From: Promethearchaeota archaeon | Lineage (GTDB): Archaea; Asgardarchaeota; Lokiarchaeia; Sigyniarchaeales; SOKP01 | Direction of reading: 5' to 3' | Length of the DNA stretch: 48,957 nucleotides | Assembly (NCBI GenBank): GCA_016840085.1 | Contig: JAEOTA010000027.1 | Location: 1-48,957, forward strand | Shown here: positions 33,824 to 42,002 of the stretch, one piece after another | Position numbering within the stretch: the first letter of the stretch is position 1 | Layout of the letters: every line of letters starts with the position of its first letter | Position numbers and translations under genes: made by a program | The notes under the pieces: generated by a model | Databases searched by the model: none | Seen by the model: only the letters and a program-made list of their open reading frames with translations | What the model was told of the DNA's origin: nothing

Positions 33824-35233
33824 ATGGGAGAAGAAGAAATAGATATTAAACATTCAAATCTTAATATGGCTTCATATGGATTTGGTAAGTTTCTAACTGA
33901 ATTTATAGAGATGGCCTTTACTGCCTGGCTGTATTATTTCTATGTAAGAACTATCGGCGTTGAACCATTGATTATAGGATTAGCAGTAGTAATATATGCC
34001 ATATGGAATGCTGTGAATGACCCTTTAGTAGGTTATTTAACAAATAGACCCTTCAAATTCACAAGAAAATGGGGAAGAAGATTTCCATGGGTAATGATTG
34101 GTGGTGTTCTCTATATCTTTAGTTATTTGCTGGTTTTTTCTCCTACGGTTTTTCTTCCAAATGTAGATCCTCAATCAGGGGCTTAGATTTTTTTCATATG
34201 GTTTATAGCTTCTGCATGTATATTCGATACATTTAATTCAATATTTTTTGTTAATTTTTCAGCTCTTTTTCCTGATAAATTTCGTTCAGTAGATGAACGT
34301 AGAAAGGCGACAGGATTACAAACTCCCGTTGGAATAATTGGAATAGCTATAGGAGCTTTATTACCACCTCTAATAATAGATCGTGATATTGCTGCTACAT
34401 ATATACTAAATGGAGGCTTAGTAATTATAATTGGAATGATAGTCTTAATGCTTTCAATCCCCGGTTGTCGTGAGGATCAAACAACCATCGACCGATATCT
34501 CGATAAACATGACGCTAAAGAAAGAATATCCTTCTTTAAAACACTCAGCATGTCTCTAAAGCAAAAGTCTTTCTTGTTTTTCATAATTACGTATATGCTT
34601 TACAGATCACTTATTATATGCTTCCAAGCATCAATCCCCTTTTTCGTTGAATATATACTAGGAGAAGAGGAGGGTATTCAGACATTATTATCTGCTGCCT
34701 TTCTTGTTGGTGCACTAATTTCTTCACCACTATGGGCCTCTATCGCTCGAAAAACTAATAACAATAAAAAAATTATGCTGATTAATAGCATCTTGATGAC
34801 TGTATTCACAATCCCATTTATATTCCTTAATAGTGTTTGGGTTGCATTTATAGTACTTATTCTATGGGGATTTGGTCTCGGAGGTTTTTGGACAATGTTA
34901 GCACCAGTATTAGGAGATGTTATAGATGAGTCAGTGGTTAATACTCAAAAACGTCAAGAAGGTATTTTTAATGGATTTTTACAATTCTTTGGGCGATTAG
35001 CAATTTTAGTACAAGCAATTGTATTCGCAACAGTACAAACGATTACAGGATTTAGGGAAGGACAACCTTTATCTGATCAACCAGGATCAGCAATATGGGG
35101 GGTACATGTCCATTTTGCCTTAATTCCAGCAATATTTATGCTCTTAGCCACCATAATCTTTTGGAAATATTATGATTTAACTCCTGATAAAGTGACATTC
35201 CACCAAGACAAAATTCTTGAACTTAAATTATGA
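33824..35233 (+). pseudogene. GPH-type MFS transporter interrupted by one TAG
   Basis: Continuous frame of 470 codons apart from one TAG at 34184-34186 (codon 121). The N-terminal part has the GPH/MelB signatures DPLVGYLTNRPFKFTRKWGR and RRFPWVMIGG. Right after the TAG the frame continues IFFIWFIASACIFDTFNSIF, then the loop DERRKATGLQTPVGIIG, and the C-terminal six membrane segments follow. Upstream context (SGA-stop-IFFIWF) suggests that a Trp TGG became TAG. No frameshift or other stop occurs, so inactivation is very recent, a sequencing error, or a readthrough event. TAG is used as a normal stop elsewhere here. The substrate would be a sugar or other polar solute with a cation. Confidence 0.85.
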
Positions 35234-35404
35234 ATTAAAACCTAATATTAATTTTTTTTTTCTTAAAGCTTAAATCTAAAAATGGTGAATTCAATTAGAT
35301 CTATTTATAAAATATTAAATTAATATATTTAATATATTTTCAATTACAATCCATAAAATTAGATATCAAATTTCAGAATTAATAATACCAATATTAACAA
35401 GGTG

Positions 35405-35548
35405 ATGGATATTTCAAAATATGAATGTTCTGCATGTGGATATATTTACGATGAAGAAGCCGAAGGGACCAAATGGGAAGACCTCCCCGATGATTGGACT
35501 TGTCCTGTATGTGGCGTAGGGAAAGATATGTTTGAAAAAATTGATTAA
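35405..35548 (+). CDS. rubredoxin
   Basis: A 47-residue classical rubredoxin: [20 protein letters not shown] (Cys8, Cys11), then [20 protein letters not shown] (Cys33, Cys36). All four iron ligands and the aromatic core are present. It is the likely electron donor to the flavodiiron protein encoded 160 bases downstream on the same strand. The ribosome site AGGTGAT overlaps the ATG itself, which leaves no spacer; either translation is leaderless or an ATT two codons later starts the protein. Confidence 0.92.
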   Translation: MDISKYECSACGYIYDEEAEGTKWEDLPDDWTCPVCGVGKDMFEKID

Positions 35549-35675
35549 CCAATAAACTTACTTTTTTTAATTTTTTTTTATTGCTTAATTTAGTAAAAAT
35601 TTTATAATCAATAGAATATAAGTTTTTAACTTGACCTTAATTAATTATAAAAAACTAAATAAACCTTAAATTATA

Positions 35676-35682
35676 GAGGTGA
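35676..35682 (+). promoter_or_regulatory. Shine-Dalgarno site GAGGTGA pointing to an ATT start
   Basis: GAGGTGA lies 7 bases before an in-frame ATT at 35690, but 25 bases before the first ATG (35708) of the flavodiiron gene. Spacing favours ATT as initiator; the codons between are ITHLEL. Confidence 0.45.
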
Positions 35683-35707
35683 AATTAAAATTACTCACTT
35701 AGAATTG

Positions 35708-36904
35708 ATGAAAGATATCTATTATGTTGGGTATGTAGACTGGGAAGTTAGAAATTTTCATGGCTATTCGACTCATAAAGGTAGTAGCTACAATGCTTAT
35801 ATTGTGAAAAGTGGTGAAAACACGGTATTAATAGATACTGTGAAGCGACCTTATTTTGAACACTTCTTAAAAAATATTAAGGAAGTTTGTGATCCATCAG
35901 AAATCAATTATTTTATTACAAATCATGTGGAGATGGATCATTCAGGATCATTTCCCCTTATCATTAAACATTTACCAAATGCTGAATTAATTGCTTCAGA
36001 AAGGGGAGTTGATGTATTAAAAGCTCATTTTCATCAGGAAGTTGAAGAGGATCTTTTCAATAGGATTAGAGCGGTTAAAGAAGGGGATACATTAGATATT
36101 GGGAATGGCAAGAAATTCACATTTGTGCCAATTCCTATGATCCATTGGCCAGATTCAATGGTATCCTTTATGACAGATGAAATTGGTAAAAATGCATTAT
36201 TTTCTAATGATGCTTTTGGACAGCACTATGCCACTTCAAAACGTTGGGATGATGAAAATGATCTATGCGAAGTTATGCAAGAAGCAGAGAAGTATTATGC
36301 CAATATTTTACTTCATCTCTCTGGAATTATTGCAAAAGTATTACCCAAAGTCGGAGCTTTACCGATTGATGTAATTTGCACTTCACATGGAGTATGCTGG
36401 AGAACCCATATTGGGGAAATTGTTGAAGCATATACAAAATGGTGCAAAGGAGAAATTGAAGAGAATAGTGTTTTAATTGTGTATGATACTATGTGGGGCA
36501 GTACTGAAAAAATCGCTAAAGCCTTATCAGATCAGATAAGTCACAGAGGCATTCCAGTAAAAAGATTTAGGCTAACATATGCAGATTATTCTGATGTAAT
36601 AACAGAAGCTATGAAAGCAAGAGCAATTTTAATCGGAAGTCCTACACTAAATAATGGATTATTTCCGTCTGTAGCAGAATATATTTCATATCAAAAGGGT
36701 TTAAAACCTATGAATAAAGTTGGATTTGCATTTGGTTCTTATGGCTGGGGTGGTGGTGCTGTTAAAGAAATTGTTGAAGTGATGAAAGCTACTAAAATAG
36801 ATGTCATGGAAGAGACTATTGAGATTAAATTTGTGCCAAGACCAGAAGATTTAGACTTTAAAGAAATTATTAATAAATTAGTGGAAAAAATGGGTGGAAA
36901 TTAA
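35708..36904 (+). CDS. fprA: flavodiiron protein (FprA/ROO-type)
   Basis: Reduces oxygen to water, or nitric oxide to nitrous oxide, with electrons from rubredoxin. The N-terminal metallo-beta-lactamase-like part has FHGYSTHKGSSYNAYIV, the diiron motif HVEMDHSG (HxExDH), MIHWPDSM and SHGVCWR. The C-terminal flavodoxin domain begins IVYDTMWGSTEKIAKAL and has GSYGWGGGAVKEI. About 400 residues is normal. ATG 35708 is given as the conservative start. The only Shine-Dalgarno site favours an ATT at 35690, which would add six residues and match the usual family N-terminus better. An acyl-CoA dehydrogenase follows after two bases. Confidence 0.95.
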   Translation: MKDIYYVGYVDWEVRNFHGYSTHKGSSYNAYIVKSGENTVLIDTVKRPYFEHFLKNIKEVCDPSEINYFITNHVEMDHSGSFPLIIKHLPNAELIASERGVDVLKAHFHQEVEEDLFNRIRAVKEGDTLDIGNGKKFTFVPIPMIHWPDSMVSFMTDEIGKNALFSNDAFGQHYATSKRWDDENDLCEVMQEAEKYYANILLHLSGIIAKVLPKVGALPIDVICTSHGVCWRTHIGEIVEAYTKWCKGEIEENSVLIVYDTMWGSTEKIAKALSDQISHRGIPVKRFRLTYADYSDVITEAMKARAILIGSPTLNNGLFPSVAEYISYQKGLKPMNKVGFAFGSYGWGGGAVKEIVEVMKATKIDVMEETIEIKFVPRPEDLDFKEIINKLVEKMGGN

Positions 36905-36906
36905 AA

Positions 36907-38088
36907 TTGATTGGATTTACTCTAACAGAAGACCAAAAAGCTCTACAAAAAAAAGCTCGAGAATTTGCTATAAGAGAAGTGTTACCTGTAGCCCGAAAGT
37001 ATGATGAGTCAGAAGAATTTCCTTTAGAGGTTATTAAAAAAGCTTGGGAAGAAGGATTGTTAAATTTAGGGATTCCTAAAAAATATGGAGGTCCAGGGTA
37101 TGGCTTATTAGATTCGTGTATTGTAGTTGAGGAAATTTCTTCTGCTTGTCCAGGAATAGCAACATCTGTTTTTGACAACAATCTAGGAGCTGAGCCAATA
37201 GTTATTGGTGGAAGTGAAGAACAGAAACAGAGAATATTAACTGAACTTGTTAATGAGTTTAAACTTATAGCATTTGCAACTTCTGAACCAAGTATGGGAT
37301 CTGATGTAGCTGGAATGAAATGTCTAGCTACAAAAGATGGAGATGAGTTTATTTTAAATGGTAATAAATTTTGGATTACAAATGGAGGGTACGCTGATTA
37401 TATAACTGTGTTTGCAACAGCTGATCCTGAGAAAAAACATAAGGGTATAGGTGCTTTTATAGTTGATACCAAAAGTGAAGGTGTGAAATTAGGAAAGCAT
37501 ATTCCCAAATTAGGGCAAAGATCATCAAATACTGTTTCCGTGGTCTTGAGGGATGTCAGAATCCCAAAAGAAAATATCTTAGCTAAACCAGGTAGAGGTT
37601 TTGTGGTAGCAATGCAAACATTTGCCCACACTCGTCCTGCGATTGGAGCTTTTGCAATGGGATGTGCACGCTCTGCAATGGAATATTCAATCGATTATGC
37701 GAAAAAGCGAGAAGTTTTCGGTAGACCAATTGAAAATTATCAAGCTATACAATTTAAAATCGCAGAAATGTATAAAGATATAGAAGCAGCCCGTCTTTTA
37801 ACATATAAGGCAGCATGGGAAGCAGATCAAGGCATAGATAATAATTTAAGTTCAGCTATTGCAAAAGCATTCGCTTCAGATGTAGCCATGAAGGTAACTA
37901 CCGAAGCTATACAAATATTTGGCGGGTATGGGTATCTTCGAACATATCCAGTTGAGAAACTTTTTAGAGATGCTAAATTATATCAAATCTATGAAGGTAC
38001 TAGCGAAGTTCAGAGGATAATAATCTCGAGATTTGTTATGAAAAGATATGAACATGCGATGCCTTATCTTGGAAAAAAGAGAACTTAA
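36907..38088 (+). CDS. acyl-CoA dehydrogenase
   Basis: A 393-residue FAD enzyme making the alpha-beta double bond of acyl-CoA esters. Signatures: FATSEPSMGSDVAGMK and FILNGNKFWITNGGYAD around the flavin, the arginine-rich REVFGRPIENYQ, the C-terminal QIFGGYGYLRTYPVEKLFRD and the catalytic base in YEGTSEVQR. The start is a TTG, two bases after the flavodiiron stop, with GGGTGG in the end of that gene as a ribosome site. Tight coupling to a flavodiiron gene is unusual; it may mean that electrons from acyl-CoA oxidation can go to oxygen reduction or only shared regulation. Confidence 0.95.
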   Translation: MIGFTLTEDQKALQKKAREFAIREVLPVARKYDESEEFPLEVIKKAWEEGLLNLGIPKKYGGPGYGLLDSCIVVEEISSACPGIATSVFDNNLGAEPIVIGGSEEQKQRILTELVNEFKLIAFATSEPSMGSDVAGMKCLATKDGDEFILNGNKFWITNGGYADYITVFATADPEKKHKGIGAFIVDTKSEGVKLGKHIPKLGQRSSNTVSVVLRDVRIPKENILAKPGRGFVVAMQTFAHTRPAIGAFAMGCARSAMEYSIDYAKKREVFGRPIENYQAIQFKIAEMYKDIEAARLLTYKAAWEADQGIDNNLSSAIAKAFASDVAMKVTTEAIQIFGGYGYLRTYPVEKLFRDAKLYQIYEGTSEVQRIIISRFVMKRYEHAMPYLGKKRT

Positions 38089-38109
38089 AATTTTAACCTA
38101 ATATTAATT

Positions 38110-38601
38110 TTATTCTTTTTGCTGTATTAGTTTATTCTGTTTCTTTAATTTTTTTTTGTTAAGAAAATCATAATAAGTTTTATAATACTTACGTTGGCAT
38201 AAATTATCACAGAATATTTTAAAATTTTCATCCAACCACAGATTTCTTAGTTCGTAAATTTTCAAATAATTATGAAATTTACTAAATTTATATATATCTA
38301 TTGGAGATTCACAGAATAAACAGTGTCTTCTATCTAATTCTTGCTCAATTTTTATTAATTCATTAATTTTAAGATTTCTAAAGCATTCGCAACAGTGAAA
38401 TTCCAAGTAAGAATTTTGCCATAATTTTAAAATATACTCTGGAGTAAAATTAACATTATCACTCAAAAAATCATAAATATTTAATTCTTTCCCACAATTC
38501 CAACACTTTCTCTCCTTAAAGTTGTCCTCACTCTTAATTAAATCTCGTAATTTCTGAATTTTTTTCCAAAGATCTGCATTATTCAGTTTCCGAATTAACA
38601 T
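38110..38601 (-). CDS. cysteine-rich, multi-knuckle protein of unknown function
   Basis: A 163-residue protein with four cysteine pairs: KCWNCGKELNIYDFL (about 35), FHCCECFRNLK (about 73), RHCLFCESPIDIYKF (about 97) and FCDNLCQRKYY (about 131). The first and third are followed by the same NIYDFL/DIYKF element, so the protein looks like two tandem repeats, each a zinc-binding unit made of two knuckles. The ends are helical and basic (NKKKLKKQNK). No family is recognised. A nucleic-acid or protein-binding role is possible but not shown. It converges on the acyl-CoA dehydrogenase gene. Confidence 0.65.
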   Translation of the reverse strand: MLIRKLNNADLWKKIQKLRDLIKSEDNFKERKCWNCGKELNIYDFLSDNVNFTPEYILKLWQNSYLEFHCCECFRNLKINELIKIEQELDRRHCLFCESPIDIYKFSKFHNYLKIYELRNLWLDENFKIFCDNLCQRKYYKTYYDFLNKKKLKKQNKLIQQKE

Positions 38602-38715
38602 AAATTTCCCAGAATATATTCTTACTTACTATAATACTTAAATAATACAATTATAGATTTTTATAGTAATCGTTTATTAAATTAAAGAAATCAATAAATC
38701 AGAAATTTTAATAAA

Positions 38716-39264
38716 TCAATGAAATTTCAAAATTTCTTCTGTTGCTTCTAAAAAATTATCACGTATAATAGTAGGTTTTATATTAAAAGCATCTAGTTCT
38801 TTTAAATGCCTATCCCCGTGTCCAGTAGTAAGATAAACTGTTCTACAACCAGCATTCAACCCAAATTCTATATCTGAAGGATGGTCACCTATAACCCATG
38901 ATTTTTTAATATCAATTTTAAACTCTTCAATAATCATATCGATAAATTTGGTTTTAGGTTTTCTACACTCACAGTTATCCTCTTTTAAGTGAGGACAGAA
39001 ATATGTTCTTTTGATTTTAATAGCTTTTTCATTCAATAAATTTATTAAATGATTATTGTATACATGAAAATCGCTAATAGTATAATATTCCCTTCCTATT
39101 CCAGATTGATTTGTTACTATAAATAATAGAAAATCATTTTGAAGCAACTTTAATCCCTCAATAACGCCTGGAAGTAGTTCTAAATCTTCAATTTTATAAG
39201 CATAATTTTTATCTTCAATTAAAGTGCCATCCCTATCCAAAATTAATGCTTTGTTTTTTTTCAT
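38716..39264 (-). CDS. HAD-IIIA phosphatase, GmhB-like
   Basis: A 182-residue phosphatase of the D-glycero-D-manno-heptose-1,7-bisphosphate 7-phosphatase/histidinol phosphatase group. HAD motif I is LDRDGTLIED, motif II FIVTNQSGIGREYY, the zinc loop CPHLKEDNCECRKPKTKF (CxH...CxC), and motif III-IV is KKSWVIGDHPSDIEFGLNAG. All catalytic residues are present. It could act in nucleotide-sugar synthesis for surface glycans or be a general sugar-phosphate phosphatase. No glycan genes are adjacent. The transporter gene downstream is on the same strand, 46 bases away. Confidence 0.9.
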   Translation of the reverse strand: MKKNKALILDRDGTLIEDKNYAYKIEDLELLPGVIEGLKLLQNDFLLFIVTNQSGIGREYYTISDFHVYNNHLINLLNEKAIKIKRTYFCPHLKEDNCECRKPKTKFIDMIIEEFKIDIKKSWVIGDHPSDIEFGLNAGCRTVYLTTGHGDRHLKELDAFNIKPTIIRDNFLEATEEILKFH

Positions 39265-39310
39265 AATGTATTTTTACACCGTAATTGTATATCTGATAGA
39301 TTAAAATATT

Positions 39311-40666
39311 TCAAAAAAAGATGAACACAATAACCGCAAGATATACTATTCCCAAAATAATATGTAATAGGGCAAATAAACCTCCAATTTTTAATAGTTT
39401 TTTATAATTCAAACCATCGACGCAATATTTATTAGATAACTCAAGTGTCATCATGTCTGCTGCAGAACCTTGAGGTAGAAAATTGCCTCCTAAATTAATC
39501 CCTAAAATAAAGGCAATTAATAAGGGAATGGAAGAAAATCCCGTGCCTACTAAAATTTCTATTACTGGAATAAAAAGGATTGTAACAGGCAAATTATCAA
39601 GGAAGCCTGAAAGAATAGAAGTTATTAACAATATAAAAATACTTAATAAGAAAAGATTATTTGGTGTTATATTTACTATAAAATCATCAAGAATATCTAT
39701 TATTCCTACTTTTTCAAAACAAAATACCAATACAAACAAACTTATAAAAAAGAATACAAGTCTAAAATCTACTTTCTTCAGATAATAAGATATATCCGGT
39801 TTTTTCTTTCCTGATTCTCTTCTTCTGGGATTAATAAATACAAATAATAACATTCCAAATAGTCCTACAAATACAATGTTTGGAATAACAATTAATAAAG
39901 TGAAAAAAATAAGAAGAGCTCCCAAATTTCGATAAAAAACCTTATGCTCAATTGAATCCTCTAAGATGATAAACTCATGCTCTCTAATATGTCCTGATTC
40001 TAAGGGTTCACCAAATTCATCACAGTGGGGAATCCAAATTTCTTTAAGATGTTTTCTCAGAACGAAGTAATCTAAAAGAAATAGGGTTAATAAAGTGCCT
40101 ATAATAAAATATAACCCTAAATTAATGAAAAACCAAGAGCTTGTAAGTGTAAATTCATTAGCAATTATAATATTCTGTGCTGAGCCAAAAGGAGTTAGAG
40201 TAGCTGCAATATTAATACATATTGTCATCCCTAATAATATAGGAGTTGGATTAATTTTCATTTTTTCACTTGTGCTAATAATCATAGGGATAAATATCAT
40301 TGCAACAGAAAGATCTTCAATAAATGCTGCACTAAAGGTTGAAATTAAACATATTACCCAGAAAAATCCTCTTGTATTTGTACTAAATTTTTTTGTGATA
40401 CGTAATGCAATTTCTTGAAATATTTGTTGCTCTTCTAAAATTGCTACGATAGTAAATAAAGCGATTAAGAAAAAAATAACAGGCCATTCGATTGCAAGAA
40501 AAAAATCTTCAAGTTTTATAGGTTCTTCTGAGAGAAGAAATGTTGCAGTGGCTGCTACCAACATCGCAGCCATACTATATGTTAAAAAGTCAATTTCTTC
40601 ACGAAAAAGAGCTAGAATGACTACAATAAAACAACCAATAACAAAAATTTGTAGAAATAAAGACAT
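39311..40666 (-). CDS. ArsB/NhaD-type (ion transporter superfamily) permease
   Basis: A 451-residue membrane protein with about twelve segments in two repeats. Characteristic elements are EWPVIFFLIALFTIVAILEE, AFIEDLSVAMIFIPMI, GMTICINIAATLTPFGSAQN in the first repeat and GFLDNLPVTILFIPVI, LGINLGGNFLPQGSAADMMT in the second. The paired TPFGSAQN and FLPQGSAAD hairpins are the substrate sites of the family. Candidates include sodium/proton exchange, arsenite or dicarboxylate transport; the sequence does not decide. It lies downstream of the HAD phosphatase gene. Confidence 0.88.
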   Translation of the reverse strand: MSLFLQIFVIGCFIVVILALFREEIDFLTYSMAAMLVAATATFLLSEEPIKLEDFFLAIEWPVIFFLIALFTIVAILEEQQIFQEIALRITKKFSTNTRGFFWVICLISTFSAAFIEDLSVAMIFIPMIISTSEKMKINPTPILLGMTICINIAATLTPFGSAQNIIIANEFTLTSSWFFINLGLYFIIGTLLTLFLLDYFVLRKHLKEIWIPHCDEFGEPLESGHIREHEFIILEDSIEHKVFYRNLGALLIFFTLLIVIPNIVFVGLFGMLLFVFINPRRRESGKKKPDISYYLKKVDFRLVFFFISLFVLVFCFEKVGIIDILDDFIVNITPNNLFLLSIFILLITSILSGFLDNLPVTILFIPVIEILVGTGFSSIPLLIAFILGINLGGNFLPQGSAADMMTLELSNKYCVDGLNYKKLLKIGGLFALLHIILGIVYLAVIVFIFF

Positions 40667-40792
40667 TGCTATTTTTAGTTTTAATATTAGCTATATTAAC
40701 CTAATTCACTGCCATAATTAATCTTTAACGACATAATTTAATAATTTTAAAATAAAAATAAAAAATTAGTTTTATAATAAATTTTTACATTT

Positions 40793-41182
40793 TTACTCAG
40801 AAATCCATAGACCGTGTATGTTACAATATTCTCTTGCTATTAAACCCTCAGGCTTGGCAACTGTAAATGTGGCTTTAGGTTCATCTCCAGAGTTTAGAAA
40901 TCGCCTTTCATAACACCCATCTTTACACATAATTTCAATCCACATAATCCAATGTTCATTAGTCATAGGATGTGGAGTGCCCATGGAGATTCCAACATCA
41001 ACTGTGACCTTATTACCCTCAATCGTAATCTTAGGGACATGTTTTTCTTTTGTCCAATCTGTAGTTTGAGGATCCATTAATTTCATGGATTGTCCACAGC
41101 AAATTGTTTCGGGGGCAGCTGGATTAAGAATTTCAATTACTTTACCACATACTTCACATTTGTAGATTTCTTTTTTTTCCAT
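40793..41182 (-). CDS. dfx: desulfoferrodoxin / superoxide reductase
   Basis: Reduces superoxide to peroxide without making oxygen, using electrons from rubredoxin. The N-terminal desulforedoxin part has CEVCGK and TICCGQSM (four cysteines). The catalytic domain has the histidine ligands KHVP, GTPHPMTNEHWI and the Cys-His pair EYCNIHGLW. Length 129 is normal for the two-iron class. It lies about 100 bases downstream of the rubrerythrin gene on the same strand, so the two probably respond together to oxygen stress. Confidence 0.96.
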   Translation of the reverse strand: MEKKEIYKCEVCGKVIEILNPAAPETICCGQSMKLMDPQTTDWTKEKHVPKITIEGNKVTVDVGISMGTPHPMTNEHWIMWIEIMCKDGCYERRFLNSGDEPKATFTVAKPEGLIAREYCNIHGLWISE

Positions 41183-41281
41183 TTTAGATAGCCTCTTTCA
41201 ACTCTAACATTATTTTGTGCTTTATCACATATACATTTCTATTTAATGCTTTTCATTTTAAATTAAAAGTTTTTTAAGGTT

Positions 41282-41872
41282 TTAGAAGTCTTCACATTTC
41301 TTTCTATAGTATGCTCTAGGATGATCACACGAGGGACATTTGAAATCTTTCGGTAATTCATCCATTTCTACCTCATATCCGCATTCCATACACACCCACA
41401 CAACCTTGGATCCACGTTTAAAGAAAGCATCATCACCTACCAACTTAAGAAGTTTGCCATAGCGTTCTGAATGGTGTTTTTCAGCTTTTATAATAGCTCG
41501 TACTCTTTTAACAATATCAGGATACCCTTCTTTTTCTGCAGTCTCAGCTATGTCAGGATAAAGTGTTTGCCATTCCATATTTTCACCATTAATTGCCGAT
41601 TTTAAATTCTCGATTGTAGTTCCATGGGTTGTCGGAAATTCTGCATCAGGGATCACTTTCATTTCATCAAAACTTTCCTCTTTTTTGAATCCTTGGAGCA
41701 TTTTATAAAACCAGCTTCCGTGTTCGCGTTCTTGATCTGCTGTTTCCTCAAATACTTTAGATATTAATACATATCCCTCTTTCTTGGCGATCTTTGAGAA
41801 GTATGTATACCTATTTCTTGCTTGCGACTCACCAACATATGCAGTAAATAATTTTTTAGCAGTTTCTTTCAT
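41282..41872 (-). CDS. rbr: rubrerythrin
   Basis: Peroxide reductase of anaerobes. The four-helix diiron domain has YVGESQARNRYTYF, EETADQEREHGSWF and IKAEKHHSERYGKL. The rubredoxin tail is WVCMECGYEVEMDELP and FKCPSCDHPRAYY. GGAGGT lies seven bases before ATG 41872, so that codon is the start and the in-frame ATG at 41887 is not. It is 196 residues, a typical length. It completes the superoxide-to-water route with the superoxide reductase downstream. Confidence 0.96.
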   Translation of the reverse strand: MKETAKKLFTAYVGESQARNRYTYFSKIAKKEGYVLISKVFEETADQEREHGSWFYKMLQGFKKEESFDEMKVIPDAEFPTTHGTTIENLKSAINGENMEWQTLYPDIAETAEKEGYPDIVKRVRAIIKAEKHHSERYGKLLKLVGDDAFFKRGSKVVWVCMECGYEVEMDELPKDFKCPSCDHPRAYYRKKCEDF

Positions 41873-41879
41873 AATTTTT

Positions 41880-41885
41880 ACCTCC
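41880..41885 (-). promoter_or_regulatory. Shine-Dalgarno site GGAGGT of rubrerythrin
   Basis: Perfect GGAGGT with a seven-base spacer to ATG 41872. It decides the start over ATG 41887. Confidence 0.75.
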
Positions 41886-42002
41886 ATAATTTAATTTGGA
41901 AATTTCGAATTAATAGAATGTACTTGGATTTAAAATTATTGTGCCTTGATTTTAACTTTTATACTTATTTTTTAAAAAAAAAATCAGTATAGTATAGGAT
42001 AA

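Noticed and set aside
33824..35233. Pyrrolysine reading of the TAG codon
   Set aside because: TAG ends other genes here in the normal way, the context suggests a lost Trp, and MFS transporters are not known Pyl proteins. Kept only as a remote option in the finding.
35281..35400. A/T palindromes such as those around TTAATATATTTAATATAT
   Set aside because: Low-complexity A/T runs form palindromes by chance in DNA of this composition.
39483..40418. Plus-strand open frames inside the permease gene
   Set aside because: Shadows of the conserved membrane-protein frame on the other strand; composition is artefactual.
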